This document shows, one piece after another, positions 1-8,628 of a stretch of DNA of 64,000 nt. The translations under genes were made by a program, and so were the position numbers. Where the stretch lies: assembly GCF_947179115.1 (NCBI RefSeq), contig NZ_CAMXCI010000004.1:62001-126000 (forward strand). Direction: 5' to 3'. Below the pieces are notes generated by a model. The model saw nothing but the letters and a program-made list of their open reading frames with translations, was not told the DNA's origin and ran no database searches. This DNA is from Commensalibacter papalotli (GTDB taxonomy: Bacteria > Pseudomonadota > Alphaproteobacteria > Acetobacterales > Acetobacteraceae). How positions within the stretch are numbered: position 1 is the first letter of the stretch; each line of letters opens with the position of its first letter.

Positions 1-1708
1 GAGAGAAATCAATTGTTCCATCTTTCTCGTTCTCTTTTATAATTTTATCTCTCACTAACCCATCAATATTTATATCATTTAATTGCGTTAATAAAATATC
101 CTCACTCAGATTTTTAATTTTAATTTCAGCAATAATACGTAAGTTCTGTTGTCTATTTCTACGCTCCTGACCACTAGCATCATAACCTGCTCTATCCCAC
201 CAACATTCCATTAACTCTAATTCTGATCGAATAGTATTAGTTATTCCCATCTCTGCAACAATACGTATAAAAAATGGGCACCTTACTATTTGATTTACAT
301 CATATTTATTATCATTGGTATCATTGGTATCATTGGTATATAATAACTCACGAAGAGAGGGTAATTGCTTTACTAACTCTTCAGATTCATCATTATCAAA
401 AACATCTAATGAAACGTCATCTCGCTGCTGATTTAATAAAAGATTACCAATCCACCGATTAGCTTCATCTATATTAATATCGCGAATAGTCGTCAGAATC
501 TTCCAATCAGATAAACGATCACTTGCCAAAATCTGCCGAATAATATCAAGAACAACATTTCTATTTTCATTGGGAATTTGATCAATTCCATCAATAAACA
601 AAATAGGTGTCCCACATGCTTTGATTTCTATTAAAAGCTCTTCTAAATCACAACAAGGAATTTGATGATGTTGAGCATATTGTGTCCAACTATTGCCTGA
701 CAACCGATCATATTTTAAAAAGAAAACACAACCTTGCTGCATATACTCTTCAATAAGTGTTTTAAGTAAAACTGACTTTCCCACACCTGGTGAACCTGTA
801 ATTTGAACAAGCCGATTATTTTTTAATTTGTTTTTAATATCAATGATATATTTTTCACGAGAAATAGTCACATTACCAATTGTATTCGTGATTGAACCAA
901 CCGCATCTCGCGTGATTTGCATAATCGCATTTATATGCGCTTTAAAGCATGGAGATTCAGTCAATTTATAGTGTTTAGATAACTCATTTATAAAAGACTT
1001 ACGATCCTGCTTAACTGCAAAAGCTGCTTTTTTACGAATAAGATCAAAAAGAAATGAATATGAATTTTCATCATTAGGAATATGTTTTTTAAGCTCTTCT
1101 TGAATTCTTATACGATCTTGATCAGCATCATATTCAAAAACAATCAAATTCCGCAAAAACAGATAAACTGTTTCATTAGAAATCTGATCATCTATTTCCT
1201 TTAGAATAATAGTGATATCTTCACGAATTTTTTTTACATTTTTATTGGTATGACCCTTTGGTGCAAAGCGTTTTTCAAAATGAGCATACTCATTACTAGA
1301 TTTAGCATAATCTATAAGGCTTTGAATATCTTGAAGGCCTGTGCCAGTAATATTTTTAGTTACCGCTCCGTATTTATCTAAATCCTGTTGAAAATTGTCT
1401 TGCTGAAATAATTCAAAAGAAGCTTGGATAATAAATCTGAAATCATCATTCGTTTCAGCACTGCTTATTCTTAATGTTTTCTTGACTTGAATACTGGTTG
1501 TCCCCACCCGATCAGATGCATCCCTCCATGTAATAACAAGATCATCCAATGGATTATCAAAACTACTTTGCTGAGTTGCCACATGGGTAACTTTACCATC
1601 ACATCCCAATGCCTTTGTTTGTTGCAATAAAGCCAACAAATAAAGCACACCGATATCACTTTCATAATTAAAACCAGATCCAGATGTGTTTTCTGTGGGA
1701 GCTAACAT
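1..1708 (-). CDS. Nuclease-STAND NTPase (Avs/Cap4-like), C-terminal part outside the window
   Basis: I translated this by hand on the minus strand from an ATG at 1708-1706. The frame stays open for about 569 codons to the window edge, so the C-terminus is missing. Residues 1-90 look like a restriction-endonuclease-fold domain of the Cap4/DUF4297 kind: E16, then D55-D56, then Q74-V-K76 (a D...QxK core). Residues 300-320 hold a Walker A loop (GSPGVGKS, 305-312). Residues 371-378 hold a Walker B with extra acidic residue (LFIDGIDQ, D373 and D376), as in NACHT/STAND ATPases. Between these is a helical linker. Residues 453-461 are three TND repeats. STAND proteins with an N-terminal nuclease and a C-terminal sensor are known antiviral effectors; the sensor part is not visible here. 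Its defence role is inference. It lies next to a tRNA gene, a common place for accessory insertions. Confidence 0.75.
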   Translation of the reverse strand, partial: MLAPTENTSGSGFNYESDIGVLYLLALLQQTKALGCDGKVTHVATQQSSFDNPLDDLVITWRDASDRVGTTSIQVKKTLRISSAETNDDFRFIIQASFELFQQDNFQQDLDKYGAVTKNITGTGLQDIQSLIDYAKSSNEYAHFEKRFAPKGHTNKNVKKIREDITIILKEIDDQISNETVYLFLRNLIVFEYDADQDRIRIQEELKKHIPNDENSYSFLFDLIRKKAAFAVKQDRKSFINELSKHYKLTESPCFKAHINAIMQITRDAVGSITNTIGNVTISREKYIIDIKNKLKNNRLVQITGSPGVGKSVLLKTLIEEYMQQGCVFFLKYDRLSGNSWTQYAQHHQIPCCDLEELLIEIKACGTPILFIDGIDQIPNENRNVVLDIIRQILASDRLSDWKILTTIRDINIDEANRWIGNLLLNQQRDDVSLDVFDNDESEELVKQLPSLRELLYTNDTNDTNDNKYDVNQIVRCPFFIRIVAEMGITNTIRSELELMECWWDRAGYDASGQERRNRQQNLRIIAEIKIKNLSEDILLTQLNDINIDGLVRDKIIKENEKDGTIDFS

Positions 1709-1886
1709 GATAAAATCTAGTCCTTTATCTTATCCAAATGATTTGATAATCATATTACAATATCAAATCAAAATAATAAAACAAAGAATAGTTTATTATC
1801 CAATAACATAAGATGGGTTCTATGATGGGTCAATCTATTTTATATCATAAAATATATAATTAAATCAATATGTTAAATGATTTTAA

Positions 1887-2186
1887 TGGTGTCCACGGCG
1901 GGATTCGAACCCACGGCCCCAGGATTCATCTCACTACGATTTTCATCGCCATTGTGCTTGGCACAATGTTTGTAAGCTGGACTGTCTCTTTACCCTAGGA
2001 TAAAATCCCGTAGGCACCACCCGTACAGTCTCTACACCTTCCCTGTAAACAGGGCTTGGCTCGGGATTGGCATGGCAAGATCGCCGAAACGTTCCCCGAA
2101 TTTGAGCGGATCCACTTTATCGTTTCCCTATAAAGCGCCCAATTAGTTTAGGAATCCTGTGCTCTATCCTGCTGAGCTACGCAGAC
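1887..2186 (-). tRNA. tRNA-Arg(CCU) interrupted by a group I intron
   Basis: The exons are 2150-2186 (5' half, 37 nt) and 1887-1926 (3' half, 40 nt, CCA encoded). Joined they give a 77-nt tRNA. Acceptor arms GTCTGCG and CGTGGAC pair with two G-U wobbles; the T arm is GTGGG-TTCGAAT-CCCGC; the anticodon arm is CAGGA-TTCCTAA-TCCTG, which gives anticodon CCU. The 223-nt interruption falls between the last anticodon base and the next base. Introns at this type of site in tRNA-Arg(CCU) are known from alphaproteobacteria such as Agrobacterium. The 5' end is 24 nt from the holA stop, in the same orientation, so it may be co-transcribed or have its own promoter. Confidence 0.93.
1927..2149 (-). ncRNA. 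Group I (IC3-type) self-splicing intron
   Basis: The intron is 223 nt and has no room for an endonuclease ORF. The 5' exon end UUCCU pairs with the internal guide GGGAA (plus-strand 2124-2128), leaving the standard U-G wobble at the 5' splice site. The last intron base is G (complement of 1927). P7 can form between 2025-2030 (GACUGU in RNA) and 1980-1985 (ACAGUC). Segments such as UCAAAUUCGG, CCGAGCCAAGC and GGUGUAGAGACU match, from memory, the core of the Azoarcus tRNA-Ile intron. Class IC3 is assigned on that likeness. Splicing should be protein-independent, but this is inferred. Confidence 0.88.
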
Positions 2187-2209
2187 ACATTCTTTCTTGT
2201 AACCTGTCT

Positions 2210-3274
2210 TTATAAATTTGAAAAGAGCTTGCGTTCATCTAATGATATTTTTTTACCTTGAACATACCCAGAAACCGTTAACATAAAATGCTGACATAAA
2301 ACCTCTGCGGGGGTTGCTGTTTGTTTACACAAATATTCCAGCTTTTGCACATAACGCAATAACAATGACAAGGATTGAGAATTCCAACTATCTAATGCTT
2401 TTAAAAAACTGTCCGTTCGTTTAAAAAAAACAGGGGGACTTAACTTAGAAATCGCTAGTTTTGCAGGTGTCCCTTCCTCTAATAAAAAACGAGCCTGTAA
2501 TAAACGATCTGTGTGCTGTAATAAACTGCGCGTCAAAGCAATCATATTAACCCCTTCTTTAAGGGCTTTATTAAGGGCTTTGTCAGCGATTGCTGTTTGA
2601 CCACTCATAACTGCATAAACAACATCATCAACAGAATATTCTCCAGCATCTCCAATTGCTTGCTGCACATGAATAAGAGTAATTTCTGAGTCTTGACCTA
2701 CATATAACAGTAATTTTTCTATTTCATTACGAATAAGGGCCCTATCCGCTCCTAAAATCGCAACTAAATAACGAAAAGCATCTGATCCAATTCTCTTTTT
2801 TCCTAATAAAAAACGAACTGTCTCTTCCAAAGAGCGTCCAGTTTCTGCGTAACAAGGGATAGAAGCAATAAGCGGATGTTTTTCAGCTAAGATACGTAAT
2901 GGTGATTTAGGGGACAGACTGCCAGCCTCGATAATAATTATAGAATCAAAGCTTGATGGATCAATAATATCCGTTGGGTATAGATTACAAAATAATTCTA
3001 AAGGCTTATTAAGACTATCTACAGCTTCTCTAACCCAAATAGCACGCTGTCCTCCCATTAAAGAAAGCGCTGTTGCCTCCTCTCTCAATCGTTCGTGACT
3101 CTCTTTATTTAGTACACAAATTTGAAAAGGATCATCTAAACGACCTGCAACTTTTTTAACAAGTTGGCTTGCTCTTTCACGAACCAAACCACTATTTTCA
3201 CCATAAATCAAATAGACACGAAATTTTATAGGGCCTTGTAAAAGACTCATAATATTTCGTGCATCTATTTTCAT
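2210..3274 (-). CDS. holA: DNA polymerase III subunit delta
   Basis: This 354-residue protein is the clamp-loader delta subunit, which opens the beta sliding clamp. The N-terminal AAA-like domain begins MKIDARNIMSLL and carries the typical YLIYGENSGLVRERA stretch (degenerate P-loop region, about residues 18-36). The middle contains the helical region with LVAILGADRALIRNEIEKL (about 166-186), typical of HolA. The length fits the family. It follows lptE (gap 18 bp) and leuS in the same direction, the usual alphaproteobacterial leuS-lptE-holA order, so it is probably one transcript. Confidence 0.93.
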   Translation of the reverse strand: MKIDARNIMSLLQGPIKFRVYLIYGENSGLVRERASQLVKKVAGRLDDPFQICVLNKESHERLREEATALSLMGGQRAIWVREAVDSLNKPLELFCNLYPTDIIDPSSFDSIIIIEAGSLSPKSPLRILAEKHPLIASIPCYAETGRSLEETVRFLLGKKRIGSDAFRYLVAILGADRALIRNEIEKLLLYVGQDSEITLIHVQQAIGDAGEYSVDDVVYAVMSGQTAIADKALNKALKEGVNMIALTRSLLQHTDRLLQARFLLEEGTPAKLAISKLSPPVFFKRTDSFLKALDSWNSQSLSLLLRYVQKLEYLCKQTATPAEVLCQHFMLTVSGYVQGKKISLDERKLFSNL

Positions 3275-3292
3275 AATAATAATCCAACACTA

Positions 3293-4006
3293 TTAATTAC
3301 CAGGTGCATCTTCTGGTTTCATATTATCCATACCTACAGGAATCATCGTATTTCGCCCCGTTGCCATCGCAGGGAAACCATCAGAACCAGCACTTTGCGT
3401 TGCAGCACCGTTTGTACCAGGATTCATACTTGGTAACATATAATTGGGCTTTGGTGTATCTGGTGTTGCTGCTTTGGTTTGATAAGTATCGTTATTTCTG
3501 AACCATGTTGCAACCTGTTGGGTTACTTCATCGGCTAAATTTTTAGCAACACGCGCTTGTGCTGTTTCGTCATTTAGACTTTGTGCAAAATATTGCTCGT
3601 ACGTTACCGTATATCCGTCCATTGCCTGTGCATCACCTTGCGCAATAACAACGGGATTGATAGAAATGGTCTTTAGTGCCCAATGTGCCCTACCAATCAT
3701 TCTTGCACGACCAGAAGAGTTATCATGATGAATATCAATTGCCTCTTCATTTAAGCTTGGAGAAACATCCAATTGGTACGTTTTAGGATCTTCGGGTCCT
3801 GCTCCAGCAAGATTTTGTTGCAATGATTGGCGCACTAGCTGTCCATAACGGTCAGACAATACAGGAACATAAATTTTCTGTAATTCGCTATTTACATCCA
3901 GATTAGCGCTTTTGCCATACATGGGTTTAAATCCACATCCTGACAACATCACTCCAATCCCTAACAATACGCCAGAGGTCTTTAATAATTGACTAATTCG
4001 TTTCAT
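3293..4006 (-). CDS. lptE: LPS assembly lipoprotein LptE
   Basis: A 237-residue outer-membrane lipoprotein that plugs the LptD barrel during lipopolysaccharide export. A signal peptide ends in lipobox LSGC (Cys24), followed by GFKPMYG, the usual LptE start (GF-P-Y). The core KIYVPVLSDRYGQLVRQSLQQ is the family's first beta-alpha unit. The C-terminal tail, from about residue 175, is rich in P, N, G and T and looks disordered, longer than in enterobacterial LptE. Its start overlaps the leuS stop by 4 bp, suggesting translational coupling. Confidence 0.9.
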   Translation of the reverse strand: MKRISQLLKTSGVLLGIGVMLSGCGFKPMYGKSANLDVNSELQKIYVPVLSDRYGQLVRQSLQQNLAGAGPEDPKTYQLDVSPSLNEEAIDIHHDNSSGRARMIGRAHWALKTISINPVVIAQGDAQAMDGYTVTYEQYFAQSLNDETAQARVAKNLADEVTQQVATWFRNNDTYQTKAATPDTPKPNYMLPSMNPGTNGAATQSAGSDGFPAMATGRNTMIPVGMDNMKPEDAPGN

Positions 4007-6615
4007 CCGCTTACCACAAAGTTAACGATTTTATTAGGAACATGAATGGTCTTAATAATAGTTTTCCCATCCAAGAATTTCGCAACTGCCTTTTCTGAAC
4101 GTGCCAGCTCTATAACAGCATCTTTATCCATATCAGGAGCAACCTCAATCGTTGCCCTTAATTTCCCTTTGATTTGCACCGCAATGATAACCCGTGTTGC
4201 CGCCAACAATGCATCATCAGCTATTGGCCAAGGGGTTTGTGCAACCAATTCTTGAACACCAAGTAATCGCACCATATCTTCGGCCATATGCGGAACCAAA
4301 GGTCCAGATAATAGGCTTAACATATAAGCTGCTTCACGACGGGCAAAATCCATCCCGACTTCTTTGGCTTGCTTTTCAGCATCTGCAACTGCGTTTGTCA
4401 GCTCATGCAAGCGGGCAATCGCCACATTCATTGCAAACCCATCCAATGCCTCTGTCACAGCCACAATGGTGCGATGCGTCATACGACGCAAATCATCTGC
4501 GCTTTGTGCAATTTGCTCCGGCAAAGAAACATTAACTGGAACATCTTGTGCAATAATAGACACAACACGATATAGACGTTGCAAGAAACGAGAGGTTGCA
4601 ACAGCGCCCTCTTCTGTCCATTCCATATCCCGTTCTGGTGGATTATCAGACAAAATAAACCAACGCGCGGTATCCGCACCAAAACGTTCTATGATCGCAG
4701 AAGGCGCAATCGTATTTTTCTTAGATTTGGACATTTTTTCAATACGTCCAACCATAACTGCTTCGCCAGTATCACGGGTTACAAAACCAGCATCTGTTTT
4801 TTTGATTTCATCAGGGGATAACCACTCACCCGCAGCATCTTTATAGCTTTCATGCATTACCATGCCTTGGGTAAACAATGCCTTGAAAGGCTCTTGCATT
4901 CCCACTTCATCAATGGTGTTTAAAGCACGGGTAAAAAAACGTGCATAAAGCAAATGAAGAATAGCATGTTCAATCCCACCGATATATTGATCGACTGGCA
5001 TCCAGCGGTTTACCGCTTCATGATCAATTGGATCGGAGGAATGCGGTGCCGTAAAACGTGCAAAATACCAAGAACTGTCAACGAATGTATCACAGGTATC
5101 GGTTTCTCTTTGTGCCTTGCCATGACATTTTGGACAGTCAACATGCTTCCAGGTCGGATGATTATCCAAAGGGTTTCCAGACAAAGAAAAATCAACATCT
5201 TCTGGTAAAATCACTGGCAATTGATCTTCTGGAACAGGCACAACACCACAAGTTGGGCAGTGAATTACAGGAATTGGGCAGCCCCAATAACGTTGACGAG
5301 ATAATCCCCAATCCCGTAAACGCCAATTAACAATCTTTTCACCAATGCCCATTTCTTCCAAACGTGCAATCACTGCTTTCTTGGCTTTGGCAATCGTCAA
5401 ACCATTTAAGAAATCGGAATTAATTAATACACCATCACCCGCATGTGGCTTGTCTGTAACCACGAATTGTGTTGGATCTTCACCTTGCGGCATCACCACG
5501 GTTTTAAAAGCAAGGTTATATTTGCGGGCAAAATCAATATCACGTTGATCGCCTGATGGGCATCCGAAAACAGCACCTGTGCCATAATCCATCAACACAA
5601 AATTAGCAATCCAAACAGGGAATTTCTGATTAGGTATAAAAGGATGAATGACTTGCAAGCCTGTATCCACGCCTTTTTTCTCTGCCTTTTCGATAACTTC
5701 TTCAGAAGTACCCATGCGGTGGCATTCTGCTATAAACTGACCAAGTTTAGGGTTGCTTTTAGCCAATTTTGCAGCGATTGGATGATCAGGAGAAATCGCT
5801 AAAAACGCCATTCCAAATAACGTATCTGGTCGAGTGGTAAAGACTTCAACGGATTGTAAAGCTTCTTCGAAATCAGATGGTGCATGATCCAAAGTAAACA
5901 GAACTTTTGCGCCTTCTGAACGTCCTAACCAGCGCTCTTGCATGGTTTTAACGCGTTCTGGCCAATTATCTAATGTTTTTAAACCATCCAACAAAGGCTG
6001 GGCAAATTTGGTAATTTTAAAGAACCATTGAAAGAGTTGTTTCTTTTCAATTAACGCACCAGAACGCCAACCTCTTCCATCAATAACTTGCTCATTGGCC
6101 AGCACTGTTTGATCTTCTGGATCCCAATTAACCCAACTTTCACGGCGCTCCAACAAGCCTTCCTTCATCAAACGAAGAATTAATTTTTGCTGCTGTCCGT
6201 AATATTCAGGTTGGCATGTTGCAAATTCACGATCCCAATTCAACGAAAAGCCCAAACGTTTGAGCTCTGCTCGCATCGCAGCAATATTTTCCATTGTCCA
6301 TTTTGCTGGTGATACACCACGGCTTTTTGCTGCATTTTCAGCAGGCAATCCAAAAGCATCCCATCCCATAGGATGTAAAACACTATATCCACGGGCACGC
6401 TTATACCGAGCAACCACGTCCCCCAGTGTGTAATTCCGCACATGGCCCATATGTAATTGCCCCGAAGGATATGGAAACATCTCTAGGACATAGTATTTGG
6501 GCAAATTAGGGTCAGGAACATTGGGAACGTCAAACAAGCGACGCTTTTCCCATTCTTGTTGCCAAAATGGTTCTGTGTGTTGGAAATTATACGAAAAAGA
6601 AGAAGAGTCGCTCAT
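4003..6615 (-). CDS. leuS: Leucyl-tRNA synthetase
   Basis: The 870-residue class I enzyme charges tRNA-Leu with leucine. The HIGH signature is HMGH at residues 55-58 and the KMSKS loop is at 627-631. The CP1 editing domain is seen from the TTRPDTLFG motif near residue 255. Length is normal. It begins a four-gene minus-strand block with a DUF3576 lipoprotein upstream (25-bp gap) and lptE and holA downstream. Many open frames on the opposite strand across this gene are shadows. Confidence 0.98.
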   Translation of the reverse strand: MSDSSSFSYNFQHTEPFWQQEWEKRRLFDVPNVPDPNLPKYYVLEMFPYPSGQLHMGHVRNYTLGDVVARYKRARGYSVLHPMGWDAFGLPAENAAKSRGVSPAKWTMENIAAMRAELKRLGFSLNWDREFATCQPEYYGQQQKLILRLMKEGLLERRESWVNWDPEDQTVLANEQVIDGRGWRSGALIEKKQLFQWFFKITKFAQPLLDGLKTLDNWPERVKTMQERWLGRSEGAKVLFTLDHAPSDFEEALQSVEVFTTRPDTLFGMAFLAISPDHPIAAKLAKSNPKLGQFIAECHRMGTSEEVIEKAEKKGVDTGLQVIHPFIPNQKFPVWIANFVLMDYGTGAVFGCPSGDQRDIDFARKYNLAFKTVVMPQGEDPTQFVVTDKPHAGDGVLINSDFLNGLTIAKAKKAVIARLEEMGIGEKIVNWRLRDWGLSRQRYWGCPIPVIHCPTCGVVPVPEDQLPVILPEDVDFSLSGNPLDNHPTWKHVDCPKCHGKAQRETDTCDTFVDSSWYFARFTAPHSSDPIDHEAVNRWMPVDQYIGGIEHAILHLLYARFFTRALNTIDEVGMQEPFKALFTQGMVMHESYKDAAGEWLSPDEIKKTDAGFVTRDTGEAVMVGRIEKMSKSKKNTIAPSAIIERFGADTARWFILSDNPPERDMEWTEEGAVATSRFLQRLYRVVSIIAQDVPVNVSLPEQIAQSADDLRRMTHRTIVAVTEALDGFAMNVAIARLHELTNAVADAEKQAKEVGMDFARREAAYMLSLLSGPLVPHMAEDMVRLLGVQELVAQTPWPIADDALLAATRVIIAVQIKGKLRATIEVAPDMDKDAVIELARSEKAVAKFLDGKTIIKTIHVPNKIVNFVVSG

Positions 6616-6639
6616 AATATTTTAATCAGTATCTGTTAA

Positions 6640-7131
6640 TTATTTTTTATATTTATCGGCACGTAACTCACGCGCACGAACTTGGATCTTGCTGGTAATG
6701 TCTGAAGCTGTATTCGCTGTTACTGGCGCATCAACCCACTGACCATTTTCTTGAACTTGTCTATGAACAACAACGCTGATTGAATCAGAACGCAAGCGGC
6801 GATCTAAGATTGCACAAATAATCTGAAAACGTTCTTTGTTAGCAGGAACAGGTTGATACCAATCGGTTACAAGAGTTCCCCCTACTGCATCAGCAGACAA
6901 AAGAGGCATAAAAGATAATGTATCAACAGCACCTCGCCATAAATACGCATTTACACCACCTTGCAAGTTGTCATCACCCCCCACAGCAGAACGATCTACT
7001 CCCACTAAGCGTTGGTCTGGAAATGCCAAGTTGTCTTGTTTTTTATCTTTTGAACAAGCAACAAGGCCTAAAGACAAAGCACTTGCCACTAACAAAAGTC
7101 GAGAAAACGACAATGAGGATACAAAATTCAT
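6640..7131 (-). CDS. DUF3576-like lipoprotein
   Basis: This 163-residue protein has a signal peptide with lipobox LVAC (Cys26), so it should be lipid-anchored. After a short linker it contains NAYLWRGAVDTLSFMPLLSADAVGG and GTLVTDWYQPVPANKERFQI, the pattern of the alphaproteobacterial DUF3576 family. Its function is not known. Position directly upstream of leuS-lptE is conserved in related genomes, to my knowledge, which hints at an envelope role. It is probably the first gene of that operon. Confidence 0.82.
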   Translation of the reverse strand: MNFVSSLSFSRLLLVASALSLGLVACSKDKKQDNLAFPDQRLVGVDRSAVGGDDNLQGGVNAYLWRGAVDTLSFMPLLSADAVGGTLVTDWYQPVPANKERFQIICAILDRRLRSDSISVVVHRQVQENGQWVDAPVTANTASDITSKIQVRARELRADKYKK

Positions 7132-7247
7132 AGGTTATGGCCTCTCCACTATTACCAAATCAGTGATCTGACGTTGATGATTTTTACAAAAAACGTTACA
7201 ATAATATTGCCGTTCGTTATACAGAATTTAAATCTTTTTTTAAATCT

Positions 7248-8510
7248 TTATTCTTTATAATATGAGTTTTTTGCTGTTAAAAAAAGTCTTTTTACTGTTT
7301 TACTGATCTGATCAGGGTGTAAATCATGTTTTTGAGCAACAGATTGGCAAGTTTGCAAATCTGGAATCACGGAAATAATTTTATTATCTAATAATTGCCC
7401 AACCTGAACTTTGATTTTCCCCCAAGGGCTTAATACCAACTCATCATAATGCGTTAATCCTTCGTAATGCTCTGTACGCCAATGCACTGTATGTAACGCT
7501 ATTTGAGAGAATAAATGATGCCGTATAGAGGTCGCAAATTCAGGTAAAGAAACAATAACTAATTTATGTGTTACTTGATTCGTCGTAAAAATAGGCATTA
7601 TATAAACAAGCTGCGCCTCTTTTTGGTAAAGTTCTTGCTGTAAAATCTCAATTTGTTCTGGTTGTAGATTTGTAAATTCTGCTTGAGTTATAACAACATT
7701 ATTATCGATATTATGTTTTCTGCCGTCTGTTACGTGACCAATACATAGTCTTAAAAAATTAGGAAGATTATCATATTCTATTCTTCCTGCTCCATAACCA
7801 ACACGGTCAATACATAATGGAGGGCACGGGGAAAAACAAACATTTAATGCTTTAATTAATGCTGCACAAGTAGAGGTTAATAACTCTTTTTGCGGACCAG
7901 AGGATATAATAGGAGTTTCATCACCCAACAATTGTAATGTCGCAGGCGTTGGTACTGGTAAAGAGCCTTGTGGGTATTTCAACATACCAGATCCTACATT
8001 TAAAGGAGACGCATACCATTGATCAATATTTAACCAATCGCACCCTGTACAACACAAAACCACTGTAACAACAGTATTTAAGGCTCTAATTTTATGAAAA
8101 TAGATTTCCTCTATGGGTAAAGCACGCACCTGTGCCTCTGCCACCGCAAGATAAGTAAAACAATTAATAGCGAGATCTTTCGCTTTTTCAGATAGATTTG
8201 CGTTGGAGATCAATGCAATAATCGTACTCAGTAACTGCAAATCTTCAGGAGCAGAATATTTATCTACGAAAATTGGTAGCTCGTAATAAGGAATCGATTC
8301 CAAATCAGTATCTTTAGAAGTAAGACTGATATGAGCCTTGGTTGTTTCAATCCCATTGCGCTTAATACGCATTAAATCTAACCGTGCACCAACATCTAAT
8401 GCTTGCAATGCATCGTGCAAAATTTCTTGTGGCACCCCAGCATCAACCAGAGCACCAATAAACCTGCTGCTGCTCATTCCTGCAAAACAATCTAGATAGC
8501 CAATCTTCAC
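7248..8510 (-). CDS. larC: LarC family protein lacking the signature acidic residues
   Basis: This 420-residue protein has the LarC framework. The N-terminus YLDCFAGMSSSRFIGAL aligns with the family's DCFAGISGDM-LGAL. The middle IYFHKIRALNTVVTV aligns with HFHEVGAVDSIVDI. LNVGSGMLKYPQGSLPVPTPAT and RVGYGAGR follow. LarC uses CTP to insert nickel into the pincer cofactor of lactate racemase. Here the usual G-D-M is S14-S15-R16, and the E, D and D of the second motif are K140, N145 and T149. The homology is clear; normal catalysis is doubtful. No larA, larB or larE is in this window. It could be a repurposed paralogue. Confidence 0.75.
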   Translation of the reverse strand: MKIGYLDCFAGMSSSRFIGALVDAGVPQEILHDALQALDVGARLDLMRIKRNGIETTKAHISLTSKDTDLESIPYYELPIFVDKYSAPEDLQLLSTIIALISNANLSEKAKDLAINCFTYLAVAEAQVRALPIEEIYFHKIRALNTVVTVVLCCTGCDWLNIDQWYASPLNVGSGMLKYPQGSLPVPTPATLQLLGDETPIISSGPQKELLTSTCAALIKALNVCFSPCPPLCIDRVGYGAGRIEYDNLPNFLRLCIGHVTDGRKHNIDNNVVITQAEFTNLQPEQIEILQQELYQKEAQLVYIMPIFTTNQVTHKLVIVSLPEFATSIRHHLFSQIALHTVHWRTEHYEGLTHYDELVLSPWGKIKVQVGQLLDNKIISVIPDLQTCQSVAQKHDLHPDQISKTVKRLFLTAKNSYYKE

Positions 8511-8628
8511 CGAATAATTCTTTCGTTACTTTAAATTAACAGTATTTTAATTACTTTAATGATATTAAAAAATCCACTTAGACAATTCAACAGTTCTTTA
8601 CTAACGATTTATACCTTAGCTGAAAATC

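Noticed and set aside
1471..1665. 64-codon minus-strand frame
   Set aside because: It is out of frame with, and inside, the nuclease-STAND gene read from 1708.
1887..2186. First taken for a tmRNA-like gene because a tRNA end is followed by a long structured piece
   Set aside because: There is no ALA-tag reading frame; the two ends join into a normal tRNA-Arg and the centre has group I core elements.
1709..2186. Integrated-element att sites at the split tRNA
   Set aside because: I looked for a second copy of the tRNA 3' end in the window and saw none; no integrase gene is present.
4046..5548. Several plus-strand frames of 60-160 codons
   Set aside because: All are antisense shadows of leuS, with no ribosome sites.
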